Positions 16,645-26,657 of a stretch of DNA of 64,000 bases are shown piece after piece. The translations under genes and the position numbers were made by a program. Location of the stretch: the NCBI RefSeq assembly GCF_017115105.1, contig NZ_JABXKH010000090.1, positions 17,410 to 81,409 of the forward strand. The letters run 5' to 3'. The notes under the pieces were generated by a model. That model searched no databases. It saw nothing but the letters and a program-made list of their open reading frames with translations, and was not told the origin of the DNA. Each line of letters starts with the position of its first letter. The stretch's first letter is position 1. The stretch is from Nostoc sp. NMS2. Its GTDB lineage: Bacteria; Cyanobacteriota; Cyanobacteriia; Cyanobacteriales; Nostocaceae.

Positions 16645-19600
16645 ATGAGCGCAAAAGTTGATGGAACTGTAAGGATCGCTGGCTACCAAATTATAGAGCA
16701 ACTTTATTCTGGTTCTCGGACTCAAGTGTATCGGGCAGAACGAGAATGCGATCGCCAACCAGTCGTCATCAAGCTCTTAAAACGAGAATATCCAAGTTTT
16801 AGCGAATTAGTCCAGTTTCGCAACCAATATGCGATCGCTAAAAACCTAGATATTTCCAGCATCATTAAACCCTACAGCCTAGAACCCCATCACAATGGCT
16901 ATGCCCTAGTTATGGAAGACTTTGGTGGCATCTCCTTGCGGCAGTTTACCCAAAGACGACCATTGAACTTAGAGGAATTCCTTCCCATTGCCTTGCACCT
17001 GATAGACACTTTACACCAGTTGCATCAACAGCGCGTCATTCACAAAGATATCAAGCCAGCTAACATCCTGATTCATCCTGAAACCAGAAAAATTAAGCTA
17101 ATTGACTTCAGTATTGCCTCACTGCTACCACGAGAAACCCAAGAAATCCAAAGTCCTAACGGACTGGAGGGAACCCTAGCGTATTTGTCGCCAGAGCAAA
17201 CTGGACGGATGAACCGAGGCATTGACTACCGCAGCGACTTTTATTCATTAGGCGTGACTTTCTTTGAACTACTGAGTGGACAACTGCCTTTTACATCTCA
17301 CAATCCGATGGAGTTGTTACATTGTCATATCGCCAAACAGCCTGACTCTATCTGTAATCTCAACTCCGAAATCCCCTTGATGTTGGGAGAGATCGTTTGC
17401 AAGTTGATGGCAAAGAATGCCGAAGACCGCTACCAGAGTGCGACGGGACTCAAATATGACTTAGTGTTCTGCTTAGAACAATGGCGAGAAACAGGCAAAC
17501 ATACTTGGTTTGATTTAGGACAACGCGATATCAGCGATCGCTTTCTCATAAGAGAAAAACTCTACGGACGGGAGCAAGAAATAGAAAGCTTACTGGAGGT
17601 ATTTGGGCGGGTTGCCAATGGTGCAGTAGAAATGATGCTGGTGGCTGGCTTCTCTGGCATTGGTAAAACTGCCGTGGTAAATGAAGTGCATAAGGTCATC
17701 GTTCGCTGGAACGGCTACTTCATCAAAGGGAAGTATGACCAGTTCAACCACAATATTCCCCTGTCTGCTTTTGTGCAAGCTTTCCGAGACTTGATGGGAC
17801 AGTTACTCACCGAAAGTGACACCCAGTTGGAACAGTGGCGAAACAAAATTCTGTCCGCAATCTCTGAGAGTGGACAGGTGATAATTGAAGTGATTCCAGA
17901 ATTAGAACGGATTATTGGCACGCAACCACCAGTACCAAAATTATCGGGTAGTGCTGCACAGAACCGCTTCAATCTGCTGTTTGTGAAATTTATTCAAGTA
18001 TTCGCTACAAGAGAGCATCCGTTAGTAGTGTTCCTCGACGATTTACAATGGGTAGATTTGGCATCTCTCAATTTGATGAGGCTGTTGATGGGTGAAACCT
18101 TAAAGGGTTATCTGTTGATTATTGGTGCATATCGTGATAACGAAGTGTTTGCGGCTCATCCGTTAATGGTAGCCCTGGAAGAGATTGAGAAGGGAGTCAC
18201 TGTCAGCACTATTACATTAGCTCCTTTGAGTCAAACAGATGTGAATCGTTTGATTGCTGATACATTGAGTTATTCAACAGAAGTTGCCCAGCCGTTAACC
18301 GAGCTAGTTTATCAAAAAGCCAAAGGCAATCCGTTTTTTACAACCCAGTTTCTCAAGGCATTATATGAAGACGGACGAATTACCTTTGATTGGGATACAG
18401 GTTTTTGGCATTGTGATGTGGTGCAAGCACCCAGACGCACGGCGGCTTGTCTTCAGAAATCGCTTTCTTTAATGGATGATGTCGTTGAGTTTATGGCAAT
18501 TCAACTACAAAAGTTGCCGCTCGAAACTCAGGAAGTTCTAAAATTGGCAGCCTGTATCGGTAATCAGTTTGATTTGGCGACATTGGCGATCGCTTTTGAA
18601 CAGTCTCAAACCCAAACAGCAGCAGTTTTGTGGAAAGCGTTGCAAGAAGGGTTAATCTTACCACACTGTGATGTCTATAAGTTTTATCAAGAGTCAGAAG
18701 AATCTGTTATTGCTTCTGACTTGGGGATTCTGGATTCTAGTTTCTGTGTTTACACATTCTTGCACGATCGCGTCCAACAAGCGGCATATTCTCTCATCCC
18801 AGAGGAGCAAAAACAGGCAACTCATCTAAAAATTGGCCAGTTGCTCCTGAGTAATATCCCCGAAAGCAACCGGGAAGAAAGGATTTTTGAAATTGTCAGT
18901 CAACTTAACGTTGCGGCTGAATTGATTGCCCAACCCGCAGAACGTCAAGCATTAGCGCAATTTAACCTGATGGCAAGCCGCAAGGCTAAGGCGGCGATCG
19001 CCTACACTGCCGCCTGCAAATATGCCCAGGTGGGCATTGGGCTACTCGCTCAAAACAGTTGGGAACATCAGTATGAGTTAACCCTAGCACTTCATCAAGT
19101 TGCCACAGAAACCGCCTATCTAAGCGGTGATTTAGAGGAGATGGCAGCCAATGCCCATCTTGTCCTAAATCACGCCAAAACTCCATTAGATAAAATCAGC
19201 GTCTATGAGGTAAAAATTGAGGTATTGACTGCTCAGGGTCAGTTTGCCGAAGCGATCGCAGCAGCACTTGCCATTTTAAAGCAATTGGGAGTGGAACTAC
19301 CCGCATTACCCACCCAGGACGACGTGGCAACTGCCTTTAGTACCGTCTTAGATGTGATTGGAGAGCGGCTTCCTGCCGAGTTGCTCAACCTCAGCGAAGC
19401 TAGGGATGCAAACATTCTGGCGGCGGCTCGAATTTTGACATCAGTAGCACCCTGTGCTTATCTGTATCAACCACTGCTCTATTTACTGGTGATTTTAAAA
19501 AAGGTTTATTTATCTGTCGTCTATGGTAATGAATCAACCTCGAGCTTTAGCTATGTCTCTTATGGAATATTGATGTGTGGTGTATTCCAAAACGTTGAAT

Positions 19601-22600
19601 TAGGTTATGAATTCGGTCAGTTAGCCCTCGATCTGCGATCGCGTTATCAAAATTCCGAATTGAAAGGGAAAACTTTATTACTAGTCTATTTATACACAAG
19701 GCATTGGAAAATACACCTGCGTGAGTTATTACAACCCTTGCAGACTGCCTATTGTAGTTGTTTAGATGTAGGCGATTTGGCTTTCGCGGGTTACTCTGCG
19801 TTTAACTACGGTTTTTACTCCTATTTTGCCGGACAGAATTTAACACAGCTAGAGCCGGAAGTTGCTAGCTATTGCGAAGCGCTCAAGCACCTCAAGCAAA
19901 ATCTAACTTTGAACTATTCCCAATTGATTCGACAAATTTTGCTGAATTTAATGGGAGATGCAGATAACGTTGTAGTGTTGAGCGGTACAGCCTACAATGA
20001 ACAGCATCAACTTCCATTACATGAAGCAGCAGGCGATCGCACTGGATTAGCATTGCTGTGGATTAACAAACTAGTTTTATCGTATCTGTTTTCCGAGTTT
20101 GAACAAGCCGTAGAACAGGCTGGGCAAGCGAGACAATATTTAGATGCTATCCTTGCTTTTTTATATGTACCCATCTTTCATTTCTATGATTCTTTAGCCC
20201 AACTAGCATTGTTTGAGCAACTCTCAGCCCTAGAGCAGCAGCAAATGAAAGAATACATTACTGCCAACCAAGAAAAACTCAACTACTGGGCTGCCCATGC
20301 ACCAATGAATTTTCGACACAAATTTGATTTGGTGGAAGCCGAGCGGTATCGAGTCTTGGGCAATCGGGCAGAAGCAATTGAATGTTACGATCGCGCCATC
20401 ATTGGAGCCAAAGAACAAGGCTATATTCAAGAAGAAGCACTAGCCAATGAATTAGCCGCCAAATTCTACCTAGACTGGGGCAAAGAGCAGATTGCTCAGT
20501 CATACATGACTCAAGCCTACTATGGTTATGCTCGTTGGGGTGCGAAAGCCAAAGTCGTCGATCTAGAAAAACGCTATCCCCAATTACTCGCCCCCATTCT
20601 TCAGCAAAAGACATCTCCTCTCTCAACTAACGAAACTATCTTCGCCTTGGGGAGTGTCACCTCCACCAGTTCTGTCAATTCCAGTAGTAGCAGCATTTCT
20701 GCTGCTCTAGATTTAGCTACTATTCTCAAAGCTTCCCAAACCCTATCTGGCGAAATCGAACTCGAAAAACTGCTTTCAGTATTGCTGCATATCGTCATTG
20801 AAAATGCTGGAGCAGATAAGTGTGTATTCATGCTTTTGGAATCAGAGCGTTTGCTAATTCAGGCGTTAGCGCAGCTTTCTCTTGGTGTCCCATCTGTAGA
20901 AAGCAAGAGAATTACTCATGTTGATTTTTACCCAAGGTTGCTGAATCCACAGCCCATTGAAGACTCTCAAGATGTGCCAGTTGGCTTAATTAATACCGTC
21001 AAACGCAGCTTAAAACCAACGGTAATTATTGATGCCACAGTGCATCCCCAATTCATCAACGATCCTTATATTCAGCAACAGCAGCCCAAAAGCATCTTGT
21101 GCAGCCCGATATCACATCAGGGGAAGTTGCTGGGCATATTATATCTAGAAAATAACCTGACAACTGGAGCCTTTACAAGCGATCGCGTCGAACTGCTGAA
21201 CTTGCTTTGCGCTCAAGCGGCAATTTCTCTGGTAAATGCCCGACTTTATCGAAATTCCCAAAACTATGCTCAACAGTTGACGCAATCTCTCGCAAAATTA
21301 CAAGCTAGTGAAATCCGCTTCCAAAATTTGGCGAATAATATTCCTGGGATGGTGTACCAATTCCGTTTGGCGGCTGACGGCTCAACTTCAACACCCTACG
21401 TTAGCTCTGGCTGTTTGGAATTGTATGGGTTAGAGCCAGAGTTGGTAATGTCAGGAATACACAGCCTATACGCTATGAATCATCCTGACGATCAACCAGC
21501 TATTGCACAAGCGATCGCTTACTCTGCCCAAACTCTGACACCATTTGAGCGAGAATGGCGCATTATCCTACCTTCAGGAACCGTAAAATGGATTCAATCT
21601 GCGGCTCGGCCAGAGCGACAAGCCGATGGTGCAATCTTATGGGATGGGGTGGTAATTGATGTTAGCGATGTCTACGACGAGCTTCGCTTACGCAAACAAG
21701 CAGAACTTACTTTACAACAAAAATCACTTGATTTGCAACAAGCGCTAAACGATCTACAAAATGCCCAATTACAAATAGTTCAAAATGAAAAGATGTCTGC
21801 ACTGGGTAACTTAGTTGCTGGTGTAGCTCACGAAATGAATAATCCCCTCGGTTTTATTGCAGCCAGTCTCAAACAAGCTCAACCAACTGTTAATGATATT
21901 GTTGAACACTTAAAACTTTATCAAGAAAGCGTGCCTAATGCAAGCGATCAAATTATCAATCATGCGGCCGAAATTGACTTAGATTATAGCTTAGAAGACT
22001 TGCCTAAGATGATTGATTCAATGTCTATGGCGTGCGACAGGTTAAAAAAAATCAGTACCAGTTTAAGAACTTTCTCTCGTGCCGATCAAGACTACAAAGT
22101 GCCTTTCAATATCCACCAAGGCATTGATAGCACAATTTTAATTTTAAAACATCGTCTGAAGGCTAATGAACTACGTCCTGCCATTGAAGTTGTCACAAAT
22201 TACGGTAATTTACCTCAAATCGAATGTTTTCCAGGGCAACTAAATCAGGTATTTATGAATATTTTGGCAAATGCAATTGATGCTTTAGATGAGTCAAATC
22301 CTGGGCGGACTTTGGCAGAGATTCAAGAAAATCCTAACCAAATTACAATTACAACCTCAGTCGAAAATCATCTAGTTAAAATTGCTATTGCTGATAATGG
22401 AAAAGGGATGAGCGAAGAAGTAAAAGAAAAAATATTTGACCATTTATTTACTACAAAAATTGTTGGTAAAGGGACTGGGTTGGGGTTGGCGATCGCTCGG
22501 CAAATTGTCGAAGAAACTCATGGTGGTAATCTGAACTGCACTTCTGTACTGGGACAAGGGACAGAGTTTGTCATTACCTTATCAGTTAAAACTGTGGCAT

Positions 22601-22635
22601 TGGATTCATCCGACTTTCCGCACTTCATCATGTAA
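16645..22635 (+). CDS. Multidomain Ser/Thr kinase-ATPase-GAF-PAS-histidine kinase
   Basis: The 1996-residue protein has domains in order. A Ser/Thr kinase covers about 12-275, with HKDIKPAN catalytic loop (Arg of HRD replaced by Lys, common in this class) and DFS in place of DFG. An AAA-type ATPase has Walker A GFSGIGKT near 335-342 and Walker B VVFLDDLQWVD. A long alpha-helical, TPR-like region follows (about 700-1320), then GAF (about 1355-1530), PAS (about 1555-1680) and a histidine kinase with phospho-acceptor His1729 in AHEMNNPLG, N box NILANAIDAL and G boxes ADNGKGM and GKGTGLGLAI. There is no receiver domain or transmembrane segment. Such fused kinases occur in many copies in Nostoc; the input signal is unknown. 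A dedicated response regulator is not adjacent. Confidence 0.92.
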   Translation: MSAKVDGTVRIAGYQIIEQLYSGSRTQVYRAERECDRQPVVIKLLKREYPSFSELVQFRNQYAIAKNLDISSIIKPYSLEPHHNGYALVMEDFGGISLRQFTQRRPLNLEEFLPIALHLIDTLHQLHQQRVIHKDIKPANILIHPETRKIKLIDFSIASLLPRETQEIQSPNGLEGTLAYLSPEQTGRMNRGIDYRSDFYSLGVTFFELLSGQLPFTSHNPMELLHCHIAKQPDSICNLNSEIPLMLGEIVCKLMAKNAEDRYQSATGLKYDLVFCLEQWRETGKHTWFDLGQRDISDRFLIREKLYGREQEIESLLEVFGRVANGAVEMMLVAGFSGIGKTAVVNEVHKVIVRWNGYFIKGKYDQFNHNIPLSAFVQAFRDLMGQLLTESDTQLEQWRNKILSAISESGQVIIEVIPELERIIGTQPPVPKLSGSAAQNRFNLLFVKFIQVFATREHPLVVFLDDLQWVDLASLNLMRLLMGETLKGYLLIIGAYRDNEVFAAHPLMVALEEIEKGVTVSTITLAPLSQTDVNRLIADTLSYSTEVAQPLTELVYQKAKGNPFFTTQFLKALYEDGRITFDWDTGFWHCDVVQAPRRTAACLQKSLSLMDDVVEFMAIQLQKLPLETQEVLKLAACIGNQFDLATLAIAFEQSQTQTAAVLWKALQEGLILPHCDVYKFYQESEESVIASDLGILDSSFCVYTFLHDRVQQAAYSLIPEEQKQATHLKIGQLLLSNIPESNREERIFEIVSQLNVAAELIAQPAERQALAQFNLMASRKAKAAIAYTAACKYAQVGIGLLAQNSWEHQYELTLALHQVATETAYLSGDLEEMAANAHLVLNHAKTPLDKISVYEVKIEVLTAQGQFAEAIAAALAILKQLGVELPALPTQDDVATAFSTVLDVIGERLPAELLNLSEARDANILAAARILTSVAPCAYLYQPLLYLLVILKKVYLSVVYGNESTSSFSYVSYGILMCGVFQNVELGYEFGQLALDLRSRYQNSELKGKTLLLVYLYTRHWKIHLRELLQPLQTAYCSCLDVGDLAFAGYSAFNYGFYSYFAGQNLTQLEPEVASYCEALKHLKQNLTLNYSQLIRQILLNLMGDADNVVVLSGTAYNEQHQLPLHEAAGDRTGLALLWINKLVLSYLFSEFEQAVEQAGQARQYLDAILAFLYVPIFHFYDSLAQLALFEQLSALEQQQMKEYITANQEKLNYWAAHAPMNFRHKFDLVEAERYRVLGNRAEAIECYDRAIIGAKEQGYIQEEALANELAAKFYLDWGKEQIAQSYMTQAYYGYARWGAKAKVVDLEKRYPQLLAPILQQKTSPLSTNETIFALGSVTSTSSVNSSSSSISAALDLATILKASQTLSGEIELEKLLSVLLHIVIENAGADKCVFMLLESERLLIQALAQLSLGVPSVESKRITHVDFYPRLLNPQPIEDSQDVPVGLINTVKRSLKPTVIIDATVHPQFINDPYIQQQQPKSILCSPISHQGKLLGILYLENNLTTGAFTSDRVELLNLLCAQAAISLVNARLYRNSQNYAQQLTQSLAKLQASEIRFQNLANNIPGMVYQFRLAADGSTSTPYVSSGCLELYGLEPELVMSGIHSLYAMNHPDDQPAIAQAIAYSAQTLTPFEREWRIILPSGTVKWIQSAARPERQADGAILWDGVVIDVSDVYDELRLRKQAELTLQQKSLDLQQALNDLQNAQLQIVQNEKMSALGNLVAGVAHEMNNPLGFIAASLKQAQPTVNDIVEHLKLYQESVPNASDQIINHAAEIDLDYSLEDLPKMIDSMSMACDRLKKISTSLRTFSRADQDYKVPFNIHQGIDSTILILKHRLKANELRPAIEVVTNYGNLPQIECFPGQLNQVFMNILANAIDALDESNPGRTLAEIQENPNQITITTSVENHLVKIAIADNGKGMSEEVKEKIFDHLFTTKIVGKGTGLGLAIARQIVEETHGGNLNCTSVLGQGTEFVITLSVKTVALDSSDFPHFIM

Positions 22636-22833
22636 TATGCGTAGATTTCTCAAATCTGCCTAACAATGGTTAAATCAAAAACATAAATCACTAATGATTT
22701 TCAATATTAATACTTAATGATTTGAACATTATTAGGAATATTTCTTGAAAATTAAGATAATACATTTTGAAGTGCGGAATATGGGATTCATAACAATAAA
22801 GAGCAGGGCGGGTTTAACTGTTTACACTTCACT
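22636..22833. other. Gap downstream of the large kinase, nothing recognised
   Basis: AT-rich sequence without repeat or gene up to the nested MITE-like cluster. Confidence 0.3.
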
Positions 22834-23091
22834 TATAGCGGTTCCCAGTTGAGTGAGGTACAAAAACCCCACCCCCAACCCCCTCCCCGCTCTTCGATAG
22901 GGGGCTATGACGCAATACGGTTCAGTTAAGAAAAATAGTAGGTTGGGTTGAGCAATAGCGAAACCCAACAAATGGTTAATAATGTTGGGTTTCGTTCCTC
23001 AACCCAACCTACACAACTTTTAGTTTTTACCCTTAACTGAACCGTATTGGGCTATGACGTACCTCATCTGATTAGGAAAAGCTATATTTAC
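22834..23091 (+). repeat. MITE-like family A copy 2, split by a family B insertion
   Basis: The left part (22834-22912) starts TATAGCGGTTCCCAGTTGAG. The right part (23050-23091) ends TTAGGAAAAGCTATA. Together they restore the family A element seen uninterrupted at 11295-11393. The join is duplicated as GGCTATGACG on both sides of the insert. Confidence 0.88.
22913..23049. repeat. MITE-like family B element with 10-bp target duplication
   Basis: The 137-bp element has 18-bp perfect terminal inverted repeats (CAATACGGTTCAGTTAAG at 22913-22930 and its reverse complement ending at 23049). It is flanked by identical 10-bp sequences GGCTATGACG (22903-22912 and 23050-23059). The interior carries the GTAGGTTGGGTTGA/TCAACCCAACCTAC inverted core that also occurs in family C. 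It has no coding capacity, so mobility would need a transposase in trans. Confidence 0.9.
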
Positions 23092-23179
23092 CTAAAAAAC
23101 TCTCGATTTACATTTACCCAAAAGATTTTTCTGCACTACCTACTGCCGTTTTTTTTTAATCCGTTGAACTCACGTTAAA

Positions 23180-23284
23180 TTAGGATAAAAAATCAATCAA
23201 AATTTTTGCCAATTCAGCAGTATGGCTATAACCAATCCCATGCCCACCTTGTTTATCGACATTGAGAAGCGTCACAAAGGGTTT
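23180..23284 (-). pseudogene. 3' remnant of a prolyl-oligopeptidase/hydrolase-like gene
   Basis: On the minus strand the frame reads KPFVTLLNVDKQGGHGIG, then YSHTAELAKILIDFLS and TAA at 23180-23182. The GGHG phrase followed by a helix ending in FL resembles the C-terminal end of S9-type prolyl oligopeptidases, where the catalytic His lies in AGHG. An in-frame TAA precedes it, so only about 34 codons remain. It directly follows the glycine-zipper gene. Family call is tentative. Confidence 0.45.
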
Positions 23285-23295
23285 TTAATGGTAGA

Positions 23296-23682
23296 CTAAG
23301 CCATATTGAGTTGAATTTCTCCACCTTGGGGTTTTGACAGTGCTTGTAGTTCTTCCCAAGTGTAGTGACGAGGTAGTTCAACTGGTTGGCGATCGGCTCC
23401 TAATCTCAATCCAATCGTCGGCTGGAGTTCTTCAATAAATTCCTCAGCATACCCTGCTAGCTGATTACCTGCAACACCACCAGCGATCGCTCCTGCAACC
23501 CCACCGATCGCAGCACCAACTTTACCACCAATTGAACGACCGAGTGCGGCTCCTGCTACGCCACCTCCCACAGCACCTAAACTTGTAGCTATGGGATGAG
23601 AATCCGTTGCATCTGAGCCGATTTGTTGAGATTGAATCTCTGCTTGCTCTTGTTGTTTAATTTGCTGTTCATCGTTTGTCAT
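23296..23682 (-). CDS. Glycine-zipper protein, unknown role
   Basis: The 128-residue protein has a polar, Gln-rich start, then residues about 32-75 in a Gly/Ala-rich stretch with repeated GxxxG spacing (GAVGGGVAGAALGRSIGGKV, GAAIGGVAGAIAGGVAGNQL), as in glycine-zipper membrane-associated proteins. The C-terminal half is acidic and soluble (HYTWEELQAL). No signal peptide is seen. Its ATG overlaps the stop of the GMC oxidoreductase gene (ATGA), so the two are translationally coupled and probably co-expressed. Similar proteins in Nostoc are often stress-associated; that is an inference. Confidence 0.75.
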   Translation of the reverse strand: MTNDEQQIKQQEQAEIQSQQIGSDATDSHPIATSLGAVGGGVAGAALGRSIGGKVGAAIGGVAGAIAGGVAGNQLAGYAEEFIEELQPTIGLRLGADRQPVELPRHYTWEELQALSKPQGGEIQLNMA

Positions 23683-25292
23683 AATATTCTTCCTTTTGAT
23701 TTCAAGCGTTCAGCAATGAGATCGCCAACGCGCAACGCATTGGCCATAATCGTTAATGTCGGGTTAGCACCCGAATTTGAGGGAAAGAAACTGCTATCTA
23801 CCACATAGAGATTATCGACATCATGAGTACGGCAATTGATGTCAAGGACTGAGGTTTTCGGATCTGTGCCAAATCGACAAGTACCGCATTGATGGCCAAC
23901 AGCTTCTTGAGGTAACTGAGTGCGGGGATAAATACTAAATGGTAAAACGTGTTTAGCGGAGTGAGGAATTGATTTTAGTACAGATGTCCAACGGTGAATT
24001 AAGCGATCGCCTGATTCGGTATTATTTAGTGTATAGTCAACGTGAATTTTATCACCCACTACCCGAACCCGATTATTTGGATCTGGTAAATCTTCTGTCT
24101 GTAACCACCAGCCAACCGATCTTTCAGCCAGTAAATGGCGCTCAAAATGAGGAATCAGTTTCACAAAGGGAGCCATAAGCGGCGGCGCTTCTGCGGGAAT
24201 CATATCAGCTAGGACATTGCCGGTATTCTGCACCATCCCCATCGGATAAGGAAAATCCGGCTCTCCCCAATAAAAATCATTGACAGCGATCGTTTTTTGA
24301 AAGTTGGCGCGATTTACCTCTAGATGTATGGAAACTATAGCTGTTTCCAACTGTTTCATAAAATTCCGCCCTACCTGATCCGAACTGTTTGCTAATCCAT
24401 TGGGATGCTTATCGTTAGCAGATCGTAAAAGCAAGGCAGCCGAGTTGATAGAGCCACAGGCAACAACCACAATATCACCTGCAAACCAATGCCGCTCTCC
24501 GGCAATTTCAGTTTCTACACTTGTCACCTCTCGTCCCGACTCACTGGTATGCAGCCGTAAGACTTTGGCATTAGTTAAGAGGGTGAAATTCGCATACATT
24601 TCGAGGGTGGGACGAATGGCGTTGACATCGGCATCGGCTTTTGCATCTACTAAACAGGGGTATCCATCAAAAGTATCGCAGCGAATACAGGGACTTTTGG
24701 TGCGTAGGCGTAGCCCATCGGAGATATCGCTTTCATTAAGTTTTAATCCCAGTGGTAGATGGAATGGGTAATAGCCCAGTTCGCGGATGCCATCAGCAAG
24801 AGACTGCATATCCGGCTCATGACTCACTGGCGGATAGGGATATGGTTCGCTACGAGGTGGTTCAGTGGGGTCTTCTCCTTCTTTGCCATGCACGTCATAC
24901 AGCTTTTCTGCCTGGGTGTAGTATGGCTCAAAGTCTTGATACTTCAAGGGCCATTCTGGAGAAATTCCTCCTTTGTGAATTACCCTTTCAAAATCTCGTT
25001 CCCGTAATCTAATCAGAGCCGCACCATAGAGTTTGGTATTGCCGCCAACCCAGTAGCCTGTCTGCGGTTTAAAGGCTTTGCCTTCTTTGTCGTACCATTC
25101 CTCATCTGTATGATAACGATGTTTTTGATAGACCTCTTGTGGACTCCAGTTAGCTTTCTCTCTGGGCAAAAAGTCGCCTCGTTCTAGCACTAGAATTTTT
25201 TTACCTGTGGGTGCAAGGCGGTGAGCCAGTGTACCTCCACCCGCTCCTGTACCGATGATGATAATGTCGTAGCGTTCTGTGATGTTTGTCAT
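23679..25292 (-). CDS. GMC-family FAD oxidoreductase
   Basis: The ATG at 25292 (MTNITERYDIIIIG) is preferred to a TTG six codons upstream. The 537-residue protein has the Rossmann motif GTGAGGGTLAHRL with the acidic end of strand 2 (LVLERGD), the family's GGNTKLYGAALIR, and a C-terminal block HQCGTCRFG...NLYVVDSSFFPSNSGANPTL with the conserved catalytic His region. The family oxidises alcohols, sugars or sterols using FAD; the substrate is unknown. No twin-arginine signal is present. At 24702-24730 a 29-nt palindromic repeat is inserted in frame, adding DISDGLRLRT between LNES and KSPCIRC. It is coupled to the glycine-zipper gene. Confidence 0.85.
   Translation of the reverse strand: MTNITERYDIIIIGTGAGGGTLAHRLAPTGKKILVLERGDFLPREKANWSPQEVYQKHRYHTDEEWYDKEGKAFKPQTGYWVGGNTKLYGAALIRLRERDFERVIHKGGISPEWPLKYQDFEPYYTQAEKLYDVHGKEGEDPTEPPRSEPYPYPPVSHEPDMQSLADGIRELGYYPFHLPLGLKLNESDISDGLRLRTKSPCIRCDTFDGYPCLVDAKADADVNAIRPTLEMYANFTLLTNAKVLRLHTSESGREVTSVETEIAGERHWFAGDIVVVACGSINSAALLLRSANDKHPNGLANSSDQVGRNFMKQLETAIVSIHLEVNRANFQKTIAVNDFYWGEPDFPYPMGMVQNTGNVLADMIPAEAPPLMAPFVKLIPHFERHLLAERSVGWWLQTEDLPDPNNRVRVVGDKIHVDYTLNNTESGDRLIHRWTSVLKSIPHSAKHVLPFSIYPRTQLPQEAVGHQCGTCRFGTDPKTSVLDINCRTHDVDNLYVVDSSFFPSNSGANPTLTIMANALRVGDLIAERLKSKGRIL
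24702..24730. repeat. 29-nt palindromic repeat inside the GMC oxidoreductase gene
   Basis: GCGTAGGCGTAGCCC and ATCGGAGATATCGC form the arms. The length and ends equal the element at 13437-13465. It is in frame and codes for about ten extra residues. Confidence 0.8.
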
Positions 25293-25611
25293 ATATACAG
25301 GAGGTTGCAAATTATTTTTATCTTGAACCTATTAGTTAGTCTACCTAGTTCTTAGTCAGCACTTCAGCCGGAATTGAGCATTAACTGATCCCACGGCTAC
25401 TTAACATCGCTTGGCTGACGACACGCTTTTGTGAACGCGATACTCTTAGACAAACTATGCCAAAGGCTTTACATTGCGCTATTTTCTTGAATTGCCTTGG
25501 AAAAATCTAAGTCACTAGTAGCAATGATTAATGACTAACTCGGCGGGCGGCTATCGCGGACACGCCCTGAAAGGACGGGATTACCGCCGATTTTTTGGAA
25601 GTGCTTGCTAC
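25293..25611. other. Upstream region of the GMC gene
   Basis: About 320 bp with no gene. TCGCGGACACGCCCTGAAAG near 25553 is a decayed repeat fragment. The GMC promoter should lie close to 25300. Confidence 0.3.
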
Positions 25612-25826
25612 TATAACAGTCCTAAATCATTTGTGAAAATTATATATTTATTCCTTTTTTCTTCCCTTTGCGACGGCAGTCGCTCATGGGGGAAACCACG
25701 CCACTTGCTCATGGGGGAAACCCCCAAGACCGCAGTGGCTCCCCAAGACCGCGCTGCCTCTCCTTGGCGTTCTTGGCGGTTCGTTTCCTTGTCTATATTT
25801 TTCACTAATCAAATAGGACTGCTATA
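25612..25826. repeat. MITE-like repeat, TATARCAGTCCTA family
   Basis: The 215-bp element has imperfect terminal inverted repeats TATAACAGTCCTAAAT (left) and AAATAGGACTGCTATA (right), extending inwards to a GTGAAAA/TTTTCAC match. The interior holds CTCATGGGGGAAACC direct repeats and a CTTGGCGTTCTTGGCGGTTC block. There is no transposase frame. Confidence 0.8.
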
Positions 25827-25859
25827 ACTTGAGGCTAATTTCCCCTACATCCACTTCCC

Positions 25860-26657
25860 TTACAAACTCGCAACCGAGCCACCATCTACCCGGTAGTTAG
25901 AACCCACCACAAAGCTTGATTGCTCAGAGCAAAGGAATGCAATCACAGCCGCTACTTCTTCGGGTTTGCCACGTCGTTTTAGTTCGATGTGAGGGCGCTG
26001 TTCATCAAGAAAACTGTCAATTGCCTGATCAAAGCTGACACCCAATTCTTTTGAGCGCTTTTCCATCATTGCGTCAGTCATTGAGGTGGCGATATACGCA
26101 GGAGAAACTGCATTTACCAGTACGCCATCTTTTGCATAAGCTTTAGATAAGTTTTTAGCAAGATTCAGTACAGCTGCTTTGCAAGCGCAGTAAGGTATCT
26201 CTTCTGGGTAGGGTTGTAGTGCATCTTCCGAACTGACGAGAATGACTCTTCCCCAACCAGTTTTACGCATCGCCCCGATAAAAGTGCGACAGGTGCGTAC
26301 CGTCGCCATCAAGTCAACGTCAATTGTCTTATACCACTCTTCATCACTCAGTTCCAGGAAATCTCCTGTAGCACCTGTGATTCCTGCCGCATGAACAAGA
26401 ATGTGAACTGTTCCGAAACGCTGAATAATTTGCTCTTTGGCAGCTTCAATTTCTTTGGGCTTGGTTAAATCTGCTTGAACCGGAAATATTTCTCCAAACT
26501 CTCTCAATTCCTCAGCCGCCTGCTGAAGATTTTCTGAAGTCTTATCGACAATAGTAACCTTTGCACCCTCAAGAGCTAGCAGTTTAGCTGTCGCTTTACC
26601 AATGCCGGAATCACCCCCGGTAATTACAGCGACTTTACCTTTAAGACCAAGATCCAT
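25860..26657 (-). CDS. SDR-family NAD(P)-dependent oxidoreductase
   Basis: The 265-residue classical SDR has cofactor motif TGGDSGIGKAT (TGxxxGxG), the NAG-equivalent HAAG, catalytic Ser in VILVSSED, and YCACK as the YxxxK pair (Tyr and Lys present). The C-terminal SSFVVGSNYRVDGGSVASL is typical. An acidic residue at the end of strand 2 (VTIVDKTSE) suggests NAD(H) preference. The substrate is unknown. It lies between the GMC oxidoreductase and the SMP-30 lactonase genes, which makes a sugar or alcohol oxidation context possible. Confidence 0.85.
   Translation of the reverse strand: MDLGLKGKVAVITGGDSGIGKATAKLLALEGAKVTIVDKTSENLQQAAEELREFGEIFPVQADLTKPKEIEAAKEQIIQRFGTVHILVHAAGITGATGDFLELSDEEWYKTIDVDLMATVRTCRTFIGAMRKTGWGRVILVSSEDALQPYPEEIPYCACKAAVLNLAKNLSKAYAKDGVLVNAVSPAYIATSMTDAMMEKRSKELGVSFDQAIDSFLDEQRPHIELKRRGKPEEVAAVIAFLCSEQSSFVVGSNYRVDGGSVASL

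Noticed and set aside
9638..23049. Idea that the repeat-rich elements are insertion sequences
   Set aside because: None of them has a reading frame long enough for a transposase, so they are described as non-autonomous MITE-like repeats.
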